Assembly (NCBI GenBank): GCA_903902325.1
Contig: CAIUUO010000066.1
Span: forward strand, 1-64,000
DNA: 64,000 bases
Reading direction: 5' to 3'
Origin: an uncultured Bacteroidia bacterium
GTDB lineage: Bacteria; Bacteroidota; Bacteroidia; Bacteroidales; Prolixibacteraceae
Shown in pieces: positions 26,840 to 36,000 of the stretch. The position numbers and the translations under genes are program-made. The stretch's first letter is position 1. Every line of letters starts with the position of its first letter. A model generated the notes under the pieces. The model did not search any database. It had not been told where the DNA came from and was given only the letters and a program-made list of their open reading frames with translations.

Positions 26840-27763
26840 ATGCTTAGAAGAAACTTCATACAGAAATCGGCGGCTGTTGCCGCCCTGACCGGAGTCGGGA
26901 CATCCGTTTTTGGCGCCAGCGAGGTACAGGATGTGAAACCCTCCAATAGTGCATTCTTCAAACTGAGGTATGCGCCCGGTTTCGGCACTTTCAACGAATT
27001 GGCCGGGAAAGACCCGATTGATCAGATTAAATTCTGTCACGACCAGGGATTCAGGGCCATGTTCGATAATGGATTCATGGGAAAGCCTGTTGAGCTCCAG
27101 GACAAAATTTCTGCCGAAATTGCACGGTTAAACATGAAACTTGGGCCATTTGTCCTTTATGCAGACTTCAGCAAGGAAACGATGGTGCTGAAAGACAATG
27201 AGGTCAGACAGATGCTTGTGGATAAAGTAAAGGCTGGTGTTGAGGTATGTCAGCGAGCCGGTATAAAATGGGCGCTGATGGTTCCGGGGAGATACAACGA
27301 GCATACGGATTGGGGATTCCAGACAGCCAACGTGATCGACATCATGCGGGAACTAAGCGAAATTGCCTTCAAGGGAGGCCTCACCATAGTTCTTGAACCG
27401 CTCAACAAAAGGGACCATCCGGGTCTGTTCCTGACGGGTATGGCGCAGACTTATGCTATCTGCAGAGCCGTAAACAGTCCGGCCTGTAAAATTGTGGATG
27501 ACTTGTACCACCAGCAGATCACCGAAGGAAACCTGATTCCCAACATCGAAACCTACTGGAGTGAGATCGCTGCCTTTCATCTTGGGGACAATCCCGGAAG
27601 AAAAGAGCCGGGTACAGGTGAAATTAATTTCAACAATATTTTCAAATTTATCCAAAGCAAAGGATACGATGACGTCCTATGCATGGAACACGGCCGGAGC
27701 ATCAAAGACAAGGAGGGTGAACTCGCTTTGATCGAAGCATACAGGAAGGCAGACAATTTTTAA
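26840..27763 (+). CDS. Exported hydroxypyruvate isomerase-like TIM-barrel protein
   Basis: 307 residues. The N-terminus LRRNFIQKSAAVAALTGVG resembles a twin-arginine export signal. The rest is an AP-endonuclease-2/xylose-isomerase-type barrel closest to hydroxypyruvate isomerase. Probable metal and catalytic residues are E186 in VLEPLNKRDHPG, D221 and H224 in DDLYHQQ, H247, and E283 in CMEHGRS; the Hyi signature DNPGRKEPGTGEINF is complete. Classical Hyi is cytosolic, so the signal implies a periplasmic member that may act on another keto sugar or related compound. Monocistronic, ending at a bidirectional terminator. Confidence 0.82.
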   Translation: MLRRNFIQKSAAVAALTGVGTSVFGASEVQDVKPSNSAFFKLRYAPGFGTFNELAGKDPIDQIKFCHDQGFRAMFDNGFMGKPVELQDKISAEIARLNMKLGPFVLYADFSKETMVLKDNEVRQMLVDKVKAGVEVCQRAGIKWALMVPGRYNEHTDWGFQTANVIDIMRELSEIAFKGGLTIVLEPLNKRDHPGLFLTGMAQTYAICRAVNSPACKIVDDLYHQQITEGNLIPNIETYWSEIAAFHLGDNPGRKEPGTGEINFNNIFKFIQSKGYDDVLCMEHGRSIKDKEGELALIEAYRKADNF

Positions 27764-27840
27764 AATATTAAAGACTTTTCCAGAGTTTAATCTTTTGACC
27801 AATTAATGAACAAAGGATTCAACTTTGGAAAAGTCTAATA

Positions 27841-27872
27841 AAAAAACCGCAGGAAGTTCCCGCGGTTTTTTA
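27841..27872. terminator. Bidirectional intrinsic terminator
   Basis: Stem AAAAAACCGC(A)GGA / TCC(C)GCGGTTTTTT with a tight loop and T-runs on both strands. It serves the convergent isomerase-like gene (plus) and the Ala/Lys/Pro-rich protein gene (minus). Confidence 0.8.
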
Positions 27873-27893
27873 TTGAAAGCGTGTTTTGCTTTT

Positions 27894-28208
27894 TTACTTT
27901 TTATCAACTGGCTTTGCGGCTGGTTTCGCAGCAGCTTTGGCAGCGGGTTTCGCAGCAGCTTTGGCAGCAGGAGCAGCAGCTGGTTTGGCAGCAGCTTTGG
28001 CAGCAGGAGCAGCAGCTGGTTTGGCGGCAGGTTTGGCAGCAGGAGCAGCAGCTGTTTTAGCGGCAGGAGCAGCAGCAGGTTTGGCGGCAGGTTTAGCGAC
28101 TGTCGTTTTCGCAGGGGCTTTTTTAACCTCTGGTTTTTTGTCCTGAGCATTCGCTGTAACTACGCCCAAAATCAGAGCGAAACTTAATAACATAGCTAAT
28201 TTTTTCAT
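27894..28208 (-). CDS. Secreted Ala/Lys/Pro-rich repeat protein
   Basis: 104 residues: a Sec signal peptide (MKKLAMLLSFALILGVVTANAQ) followed by a low-complexity mature region made almost only of A, K and P in units such as KPAA, APAAK and AAKAAAK. The mature protein is highly basic and histone-H1-tail-like, presumably disordered. It is a paralogue of the next gene upstream, with nearly the same signal peptide. Repeats at DNA level (GCAGCAGGAGCAGCAG) make length changes by slippage likely. Function unknown; binding to nucleic acid, LPS or other polyanions is only a guess. Confidence 0.75.
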   Translation of the reverse strand: MKKLAMLLSFALILGVVTANAQDKKPEVKKAPAKTTVAKPAAKPAAAPAAKTAAAPAAKPAAKPAAAPAAKAAAKPAAAPAAKAAAKPAAKAAAKPAAKPVDKK

Positions 28209-28240
28209 CTTGAAATTCTTTTTAATGATTGTTTACAAGA

Positions 28241-28275
28241 CAAATGTAAATCTACTTTCATGAAGGAATCATGAA
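28241..28275 (-). promoter_or_regulatory. Promoter and palindrome upstream of the Ala/Lys/Pro-rich protein
   Basis: On the minus strand TACATTTG (28241-28248) fits TAnnTTTG, 33 bp before the start codon. Just upstream, a perfect 7-bp palindrome TTCATGA-N5-TCATGAA (28257-28275) occupies the -33 region and may be an operator. No TTTG -33 box is visible. Confidence 0.4.
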
Positions 28276-28352
28276 GAAATAGAACAATTTATTATATAAA
28301 CATACAGAATCAGAGATTCTCAACTCCGGACATAAAGATTCAGAAAATAACC

Positions 28353-28387
28353 AAAAAAAACGCGGATGAAAGGCCGCGTTTTTTTTT
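28353..28387. terminator. Intrinsic terminator
   Basis: Stem AAAACGCGG / CCGCGTTTT with an 8-nt loop (ATGAAAGG) and long A/T runs on both sides, directly 3' of the 69-residue Ala/Lys/Pro-rich protein gene on the minus strand. Confidence 0.82.
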
Positions 28388-28400
28388 GAGTGTATACATA

Positions 28401-28610
28401 TTATTTGTTGATCGGCATTGCTGACTTTGGAGCTGCAACTGCTGTAGGTGCCGGGGCCACCTTGGCCGGTTTTGGGCTCGGCTTGGCCGCAGGCTTTGCC
28501 GTGGCAGTTTTTGTTGTATCTTTCTTTGCAACAACGACTTTTCCCTGAGCATTTGCTGTAAATACTCCAATAACAAGGGCAAAACTCAAAAGCATCACTA
28601 ATTTTCTCAT
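28401..28610 (-). CDS. Small secreted Lys/Pro/Ala-rich protein, paralogue of the neighbouring gene
   Basis: 69 residues: signal peptide MRKLVMLLSFALVIGVFTANAQ, almost the same as that of the gene at 27894-28208, then a basic tail (KPAAKPSPKPAKVAPAP). Both genes carry their own terminator, so they are separate transcription units that arose by duplication of one small gene. A near-palindrome TTCCGTTA-N11-TTACGGAA lies upstream (around 28.64-28.66 kb). Function unknown. The divergent two-component pair next door (28.7-30.8 kb) is a candidate regulator, by position only. Confidence 0.75.
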   Translation of the reverse strand: MRKLVMLLSFALVIGVFTANAQGKVVVAKKDTTKTATAKPAAKPSPKPAKVAPAPTAVAAPKSAMPINK

Positions 28611-28684
28611 TCTAATTTGTGTTAAATTAATTTTTCCGTTAATTATACTCTGTTACGGAAGAATGAATAAAAAGTTTAGAATGA

Positions 28685-30019
28685 TTATAAATAAAAATCT
28701 TTTAATGGAAAATTAATTGTGAAAACTGACCCTTTGCCCGGTTCTGAACTCACCTCAATTTTTGCATCGTGAAAAGCGGCAATACTGCTTACAATGGATA
28801 ATCCCAATCCATTTCCTTCGCCTTCAGCTGAATCTACTCTCTTGAAACGGTTAAAGATCAAAGGTATGTTTTCAGGTTCTATTCCTATTCCTGTGTCTTC
28901 AACCAGAATGTAAGAAGCAGAATCACTGAAATAATGACGGATGAAGACCTCTCCTCCTTCACGATTGTATTTGATAGCGTTGCTGACAAGATTGAACAGG
29001 AGAATATAGATTAAATACTTATTGACATCATTCAGCATAACCGGATGAGGAATTCTGTTTCTAATTGAGACATTTCTAATCTGAGCCCTTTCTTCAATGT
29101 TGGTAATAATCTCATTGACCAGTTCGTGAAGGCTGAATGTGTCTTTTTTATCATATTGGTCATTCTCTATTCTGGAGATTAGCAACAAGGCCTTGATGAT
29201 GTGCTGCAAACGAACCAATTGCTTTTGCTGATCCAAAATCAGTTTTACAGTTTTGGCCGGCAGTTTCTCAGAAACCAGTAAATTATCAAGTTTAGACTGC
29301 ATTACTGAAATGGGGGTAAAAAGTTCATGTGAGACATCCCCTATAAATTTTTTCTGGTTTTTGAGGATATCGTTGACTTTGTGCATCAATTCGTTGATGG
29401 TAGTATTCAGATAAACAAAGTCGGAAGTAGTGGATGCGATCTCCGAGTAGCTAAATGTTTCGGGATTGACAACAGTCTTCAATTTAGGAATAATCATCTG
29501 ATTCAATGGATGCAGCAGGTATTTAAATATACCAAGGTCGAACAGCGTGGTGACGAACAAAACAATCAGGATAATAGAAATTGAAATGTTTTTTAATGTT
29601 CTGTCCAAATTATAGATCATCTGCATGTTCTTCCCTATTTCCAGGGCATACAACTGGTTGTTCGATTCAAAATTACAGTTTAGTATCCTGTAATCGAATT
29701 CTTCTTCCTCAATGATTCGTGCTTCCTGCGAAAATTTTGAGGGCTCAGCCTTGCCGTCTGGGTCTACCGTGATAGAAATAAATTCATCCTTTAAAATGTT
29801 GTAACTCGCGAAAGCGCTGTCCTTTTCTGCATCGAGATAACTTTTAATGCCAATTTTCGCGACTGTAGCCATTGTCTTGTCCTTCATTTTTAACAGATCC
29901 CTGTCAGTATGGCTTCGAGCTAGTGTATCGATCATCTGTTCGACAAGAATAAACAGAATCAAAAAAATGACAATCTTTGAGATGGCACTGATCAAAGCAA
30001 GTTTTAATTCCAGCCTCAT
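28685..30019 (-). CDS. Sensor histidine kinase
   Basis: 444-residue membrane kinase. Hydrophobic segments at about 8-30 and 145-165 flank an extracytoplasmic domain of about 115 residues without a recognised fold. HisKA carries H231 in FIGDVSHELFTPIS; the ATPase domain shows LVSNAIKYN, DTGIGIEP and GNGLGLSIV. It is divergent from its response regulator, with 110 bp between start codons, so both may share a control region. The signal is unknown. Confidence 0.92.
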   Translation of the reverse strand: MRLELKLALISAISKIVIFLILFILVEQMIDTLARSHTDRDLLKMKDKTMATVAKIGIKSYLDAEKDSAFASYNILKDEFISITVDPDGKAEPSKFSQEARIIEEEEFDYRILNCNFESNNQLYALEIGKNMQMIYNLDRTLKNISISIILIVLFVTTLFDLGIFKYLLHPLNQMIIPKLKTVVNPETFSYSEIASTTSDFVYLNTTINELMHKVNDILKNQKKFIGDVSHELFTPISVMQSKLDNLLVSEKLPAKTVKLILDQQKQLVRLQHIIKALLLISRIENDQYDKKDTFSLHELVNEIITNIEERAQIRNVSIRNRIPHPVMLNDVNKYLIYILLFNLVSNAIKYNREGGEVFIRHYFSDSASYILVEDTGIGIEPENIPLIFNRFKRVDSAEGEGNGLGLSIVSSIAAFHDAKIEVSSEPGKGSVFTINFPLKDFYL

Positions 30020-30129
30020 AATCGATTAATTAACATCATTTTGATTTGAATGGTATCCTCTGTTTTTATATTGAACAAGATATTGATAATTTCGGGTCGT
30101 TTTATCCCTATCATATATATTATATACAA

Positions 30130-30813
30130 ATGAATCTATTAATTGTTGAAGATGAGATTTCCCTTTCGGATGAGATTCGAAGATTTCTGGAAAAAGAGGG
30201 TTTCAAATGCGATGAAGCTCATACCGGACGAATCGCCTCAGACAAGATATTTTCGAATGAATATGATATGATATTGCTCGATCTTGGTTTGCCTGATTAT
30301 GAAGGCATCGACCTGTTGAAAGAGGCAATTAAAAACAAGAGTGAAGCCTCAGTAATCATCATTTCTGCACGCACGGCCCTTGAAGACAGGATAATGGGTT
30401 TGGACCTTGGAGCCGACGACTATCTCTCCAAACCATTTTCGCTGATTGAACTGAAGTCAAGAATTCTGGCAGTCACCCGAAGGAAACATGGTCTTAAGGG
30501 AAACGTGATTCGGATTGGAAGCCTGGAAATCAATTTTAATAAGCGCAAAGTTTTTTATGGTGCGGAAGAGATCCCGTTGACCAAAAAAGAATATGACATC
30601 TTCAGTTTTCTCGTGTTAAACAAGAACAAAGTGACCACCCGACTCCAGATTTCAGAGCATATTTGGGGAGACATCTTCGAGGAAAACTACAATTCAAATT
30701 ACATTGATGTACACATAAAGAACCTTCGCAAAAAACTGACTGAATATCTGGAAGGTAATTTTTTAGAGACCGTCCGAGGGATAGGATTCAGGTTTATCGA
30801 TCCGGAAATCTGA
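30130..30813 (+). CDS. OmpR-family response regulator
   Basis: 227 residues: receiver domain with E7/D8, phospho-acceptor D51 in ILLDLGLPDYEG and lysine in YLSKPFSL, then a winged-helix domain (LTKKEYDIFSFLV ... TVRGIGFRF). The frame is open upstream to 30046, but MNLLIVEDE at the ATG 30130 is the universal family start. Its divergent partner is the kinase at 28.7-30.0 kb. It ends one base before the convergent cation efflux gene. Confidence 0.94.
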   Translation: MNLLIVEDEISLSDEIRRFLEKEGFKCDEAHTGRIASDKIFSNEYDMILLDLGLPDYEGIDLLKEAIKNKSEASVIIISARTALEDRIMGLDLGADDYLSKPFSLIELKSRILAVTRRKHGLKGNVIRIGSLEINFNKRKVFYGAEEIPLTKKEYDIFSFLVLNKNKVTTRLQISEHIWGDIFEENYNSNYIDVHIKNLRKKLTEYLEGNFLETVRGIGFRFIDPEI

Positions 30814-30814
30814 T

Positions 30815-31696
30815 CTAACAACTGGTACTGCAGGGTTCCGAGTTCTCGAATTCTACCTGGATGGTCGAATGTCCGATTTGAAACTGTTGGTTCAGGTGAT
30901 CCCGGATGGAAGAAATAAAAGCAGAATTTGTCTGAATGTTGGTGACGACATGAACTGTCAGGGCTACTTCTGAGGTACTCAACGCCCAGATATGCAAATC
31001 GTGGATGCCATCTACTTCCGCTAGATTTTCAAGGTATTGGCGGATTGACTGGATATTGATGTTTTCAGGAACTGCATCCAGTGACAGATTTATTGAATCA
31101 ATCAACAAATGGTAGGCGCTGTAAAGGATGACGGCAACAATGGCAAAGGAAATCAGAGAATCTATCATGAAGTATCCTGTCAGGGCAATTACAATACCTC
31201 CGACCACGACACCCAGCGAGACCAGCGCATCGGCAAAGAAATGAACGAAAGCGCTCCTGATATTCAGGTCGTGCTTCTCCCCTCTTACAAACAACCAGGC
31301 TGTGAAGCCATTGACAACGATTCCCGCGGTGGCAACCGCTATCACACTTGTTGCATGAATCTCCAAAGGATTCCTCAGTCTGGAAATCGTTTCCATCAGG
31401 ATAAAAACAACGGCAGCGAGCAGAAAAACCGTATTCAGCAACGCCACAAGGATGGTAGAACGCCGCAAACCGTAGGTAAACTTCAGCGTGGGTTTTCGGT
31501 CCGACAGATGAATGGCAAACCAGGAAAATCCCAATGCCAGAACGTCGCCAAAATTGTGGCCGGCATCGGCAAGCAAGGCCGTCGAATTCGACATTATCCC
31601 ATAGAAGACCTCCACCATGATGAATACAAGGTTCAGGACAATGCCGGTTTTCAGGGCATGGCCCGAATTAAAATCATGATTGTGTGTATGTTCCAT
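30815..31696 (-). CDS. Cation diffusion facilitator, ZitB/CzcD type
   Basis: 293-residue inner-membrane divalent-metal/proton antiporter. His-rich N-terminus (MEHTHNHD), six hydrophobic segments, and metal-site residues H47/D51 (ADAGHNFGD) and H152/D156 (VHFFADAL), the HxxxD pattern of Zn/Co/Cd exporters such as ZitB and CzcD. The C-terminal cytoplasmic domain ends in a cysteine-containing tail (EPCSTSC). It lies just upstream of a CzcB/CzcA-type efflux operon on the same strand, which supports a role in metal resistance. Confidence 0.92.
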   Translation of the reverse strand: MEHTHNHDFNSGHALKTGIVLNLVFIMVEVFYGIMSNSTALLADAGHNFGDVLALGFSWFAIHLSDRKPTLKFTYGLRRSTILVALLNTVFLLAAVVFILMETISRLRNPLEIHATSVIAVATAGIVVNGFTAWLFVRGEKHDLNIRSAFVHFFADALVSLGVVVGGIVIALTGYFMIDSLISFAIVAVILYSAYHLLIDSINLSLDAVPENINIQSIRQYLENLAEVDGIHDLHIWALSTSEVALTVHVVTNIQTNSAFISSIRDHLNQQFQIGHSTIQVEFENSEPCSTSC

Positions 31697-31710
31697 TCTT
31701 CCAGTTTTTA

Positions 31711-31826
31711 GAGTGCCTAAAGTGAACTAAAGTGCCTAGAGTGCCTAAAGTACTTCGCTGCAATGAATATTATTCCGGAGTCCCAAATTCTAGGCACTTT
31801 AGGCACTCTAGGCAGTTTAGGCACTT
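31711..31826. repeat. Inverted repeat built from AGTGCCTA words
   Basis: The left arm (31711-31752) repeats AGTGCCTA/GAGTGCCTAAAG; the right arm (31789-31826) carries the complement TAGGCACTTTAGGCACTCTA. A 19-nt block, TGCCTAGAGTGCCTAAAGT, is perfectly complementary between arms. It fills the space between the CDF gene start and the end of the RND adaptor gene. Confidence 0.8.
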
Positions 31827-31828
31827 CT

Positions 31829-33013
31829 TCAACATGCCATTTCACCCGCGTTCTTCTTGGCTGAAAGCAAAGTATATGCTCCTTTTAAAACCACTTTCGC
31901 ACTGTTAATGTCAAATCCTTCGGGCAGTCCAACTTCGGTATAACCACCATCTGTCACCCCTTTTTTGACCTCGATGATCCGGTATTCGGTAAATGGTTTT
32001 CCGCCTTCCACCTTGTTTTTGTCAAAGACGAAAATAAAATCCTTGTCATCAAAACTTACCACCGCCTCCGATGGCAAGGCAGTAACCTGACTACCCGCCG
32101 TTTCTATGATTGCATTGACATACATCCCCGGAAGGACATTTTTGCAAACGCCCGTCACGCTCGCATAAACTTTATAAGTTTTATCGGCATTGACTGACTG
32201 TCCCGTCTGGGTTACGATCGCCTCGTGTGTTTCTGTCTCATTGTTGATAAAGAACCTGATTTTCTGATCTCTGGCAACCTTGTTGGCATCCTTCTCAAAC
32301 AGGGTAAGTTCAAGAAAAAGCTTGTCGTTGTTGACAATTTTGAACATCACATCGGTAGGAGTAACATATTTTCCCAGGTTTACATTCACAGCTTCGACAT
32401 AACCCGTAATGGGCGATACCAGCGAGATGGACCGGCTGATGTTGTCTTCCTGCAGGTTGTCTGGATTTATACTGATAAGTACAAGCTTTTGTTTCAGCGC
32501 GTTAACCTGTGCTTTGAGGTTTTTGTATTCCGTAGTGACCTGCTGAACGTTTTGTTCGGAATAAACATCGTCCTTGAACAAGGAGCTATGCCTTTTAAAA
32601 TCCGCCTCGGCGAATTCAAGCTTGTTCCTGGCTTCCAGATAATTCTGCTGAATATCAACGAATTCCTGGTTTTCGATCACTACCAGAACCTGGCCCCTGG
32701 CAACTGCATTGCCGGGCATCAGACTCGTACTTTTGACAAAACCGCTCATGGGAGCGCATATCGTTGCAAGGTTCTGCGGAGCAGCGTTTACAATCCCGTT
32801 GACTTTGAGTGTTCCGCTCAAAGACCGCAATTCAACGGTCCCTGTGACGATATTGGCCAGTTTCACCTGATCGGAACGAAGTTCAACAATGTCGTCGGGA
32901 ATTACTTCCTCTGTTTTTGTTTCAGTTTTACCCTTCGTACCGCCACCGCAAGAAACAACTGTGCAGACGAAGAGGCAGGCAATTGCCAGGTAAATGATAT
33001 TTTGCTTTGACAT
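31829..33013 (-). CDS. Efflux RND periplasmic adaptor (CusB/CzcB-like), lipoprotein
   Basis: Membrane-fusion protein of a metal RND pump, 394 residues. A lipoprotein signal (LFVCTVVSCGGG; acylated Cys near residue 22) anchors it to the inner membrane. The barrel-sandwich/biotinyl-like halves (TICAPMSGFVKSTSLMPGNAV; LVSPITGYVEAVNVNLGKYV) flank a coiled-coil hairpin (about 120-185), followed by the beta-barrel domain. It is the downstream gene of an operon with the fused RND-channel protein, 11 bp apart, and the DUF6660-like gene. The substrate is probably a divalent or monovalent metal, not certain. Confidence 0.9.
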   Translation of the reverse strand: MSKQNIIYLAIACLFVCTVVSCGGGTKGKTETKTEEVIPDDIVELRSDQVKLANIVTGTVELRSLSGTLKVNGIVNAAPQNLATICAPMSGFVKSTSLMPGNAVARGQVLVVIENQEFVDIQQNYLEARNKLEFAEADFKRHSSLFKDDVYSEQNVQQVTTEYKNLKAQVNALKQKLVLISINPDNLQEDNISRSISLVSPITGYVEAVNVNLGKYVTPTDVMFKIVNNDKLFLELTLFEKDANKVARDQKIRFFINNETETHEAIVTQTGQSVNADKTYKVYASVTGVCKNVLPGMYVNAIIETAGSQVTALPSEAVVSFDDKDFIFVFDKNKVEGGKPFTEYRIIEVKKGVTDGGYTEVGLPEGFDINSAKVVLKGAYTLLSAKKNAGEMAC

Positions 33014-33024
33014 ATTTCTTTGAT

Positions 33025-36000
33025 TTAATATATTTTACCGGTAATGAATTCAATATTGATAATGGTCTGGTTGTAATTGTTGAGTGCATCGAGATAAGCC
33101 TGCTTGATGCTTAAGGCCCTGCTCAGGCTAAGCACATAGTCGAGATAATCCAGGGCGCCAGCCTTGTAGCTCCTCACAGACTGATCGATGATCATGCCGG
33201 CTTCAGGCACTGCCTGCTTTTCGTAATACTCAACGCTTTCCCTGTATTTCTCAAATTCATCCAGCAAAGATTGGTATTTTCCCTTCAGGGTACTGGAATA
33301 ATAACCTTCGTTGGCGATTGCGACTTGTTCTTTTACCCTGGCTGCCTTAATTTTTGAGGTAAAGGGTGAAAACCACAATGGAACAGAAATGCCTGCATGA
33401 ACACCTGTGAACCGGTCGCCGACGCCGAAAGTCCGCGGGACACCATTCACATCCTGAGTTCCCTGCATGGTTTGGCTAAAATAGCCAATGCTGAAATCGG
33501 GCAAGGCACGGCTCTGTTCCAGTCTTTTTTCAAGGCGCACAATTTCGACCTGCTGTTTGATTTGTTCCAGTTCGGGGTTTGCTTGCAAAGCGGTGCTATC
33601 GTGTGCAGGGACATATCCGATCCGGAACAAAACAGTATCTGCCGGAGAAACCGCAGAGCCGGTATTGAGTAGAGTTTGCAACTGGCGGTTCAAGATTCCG
33701 ATGTCGGCTTTTATTTGCTGCAACTGATTTTTGATTTCCAGACTTTGAGAACTGGCAGTGATCATTTCGAGTTTGTTGGTCTCTCCTGCCCTGGCCCTTA
33801 GTTCAGCGGCCCTCTTGAACCCTGAATAGAGGCTGTCCTGATACAACCACAATTTATATTTTGAATTGAGGTAGGTCAGTTGCCAGTATACCTGTTTGAC
33901 CCGGGTGGCTATTTCGATCCTTGACGATTTCAACTGCAACTCGCTGCTCTTTACGCTTGCTTCTGCCAGTTTGTTCTGATTTATGTAAACAGTTGGAAAG
34001 GCAAATGATTGGGTAACCGTAAAACTGTTGTCGCTTGAGTATGAATTAAACTGACCGAACTGGCCATCGATGGATATTTTCGGAATGTCCCATGATGCAC
34101 CTTTCAGGGCTCTTTGAACATCCACGGAATAAACTCCTGCACGTACATTCAGGTTACTGTCCAAAGCCATTCGGATTGCATCATGCAGATTGATTCTCCT
34201 TGCATCGCGGGCGCTTGCTTGATTAATACCGGACAATCCGATGGTAAGGAATAAAATGACCGAAATTACAGTCAAAGATTTCCGACTGGATTTCCGTCGT
34301 GACCTTTTTGAAGAGAAAATCACATAAAACACAGGAAGTACAACAAGAGTCAGGATTGTAGCAGTAACCAAACCTCCTATGACCACTGTTGCCAGCGGTT
34401 TCTGCACCTCAGCACCTGCGGAGGTAGAAATTGCCATCGGCAGGAAACCAAGTGAGGCCACCGAAGCAGTCATGATAACAGGACGTAAACGTGATTGCAA
34501 CCCTTTCAGCACACGCTCGCTCAAATCTGTAATACCATCCTTTTCAAGCCTGTTGAATTCTGCAATCAGAACAATTCCGTTGAGGACGGCTACTCCGAAC
34601 AGGGCAATAAATCCAACCCCTGCGGAAATTGAAAAGTTCATGTTTCGCATCCATAGCGCCAGAACTCCACCGATGGCCGACATGGGAACTGCAGTAAAAA
34701 TAAGCAGCGTTTGCCACACAGAATTAAACGTAAAGAACAGGAGTACGAAAATTAAGAGCAATGCGACAGGAACTGCAATTGACAATCTCGCTTTTGCCGC
34801 TTCAAGGTTTTTAAACTGACCACCATAAGAGACAAAGTATCCCGCCGGAAGTTTCACCTGTTTATCAATTTTAGCTGATACATCCTTAATGACACTTTGA
34901 ATATCCCGGCCTCGCACGTTGAATCCGATGTTGATCCTTCTTTTGGTATTTTCCCTTGAAACCTGGGCAGGACCTGATCTGATCGAAATATCCGCAACCT
35001 GCTCAAATGGGATTTGTCCGCCGTTTGGCAGGGCAACCGTGAGGTTTTTAACGTCATCGAGGCTTTGCCGGTAATCCTTGTCCAGCCTGACGATCAACCC
35101 AAAACGTTTTTCGCCGTCATAAACCACCCCGGCCTGACTGCCGGCAAATGCAGACCTTAACACACGGTTGGCATCCCCAACTGAAAGACCATACTGGGCA
35201 AGTCTGTCGCGGTTGTAATCGACCTGTACCTGGGCAAGTCCGGTAATTTTTTCTACATTGATATCTTCCACGCCCTCTATATTTTGAATTATTTTTTCAA
35301 CCGAAGATGCCTTATCAGCCAGTACATCCAGGTCATCACCAAAAATCTTAACGGCAATATCCTGTTTCGATCCCGAAAGCAATTCGTTAAAGCGCATTTG
35401 AATGGGTTGCTGGAATTCAAATTTCACTCCGGCAAGCGGAATCAGCGCTTCTTCCATTTTAGAAACCAGTTCTTCGCGTGTTTTGGCAGATGTCCATTCA
35501 CGCTTAGGCTTCAGGGTAATGATATAGTCACCTGTTTCCATTGGAGTAGGATCAGTAGGAATCTCACCGGATCCTATTTTGCACACAGCATGGATGATTT
35601 CAGGAAAATTTGCCAGCAATATTTTATTGGCCTTCTGTACAGTCTCCACAGTATTTGAGAGAGATCCACCCTGCAAAGTCATGACTCCTGCAGCCAAATC
35701 TCCCTCTTCTAGTTGCGGAATAAATTCTCCTCCCAGACTTCCAAACAGGAATAAACTTGATATAAATAAGAGAATGGCTGAAACGGATACCAGGATTTTA
35801 TTCCTTAGCGCATATAATATCACCGGATTGAAGATCCTCTGAATAAAATCCATGAACCTGTCTGAAATATTCCGCTTGCGCTCTGTTTTTTTACTCAGGA
35901 ACAAGGCTGAAGCCATCGGCACATAAGTCAGTGACAGAATCGTTGCTCCAAGAAGAGCAAAAGCCACGACTTGCGCCATCGGGCGGAACATTTTACCCTC

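Noticed and set aside
27803-28187. Open frames on both strands with Leu/Pro, Gly/Ser/Phe or Ala/Gly repeats
   Set aside because: Out-of-frame readings of the GC-rich repeats of the Ala/Lys/Pro-rich gene; only the frame with a signal peptide is credible.
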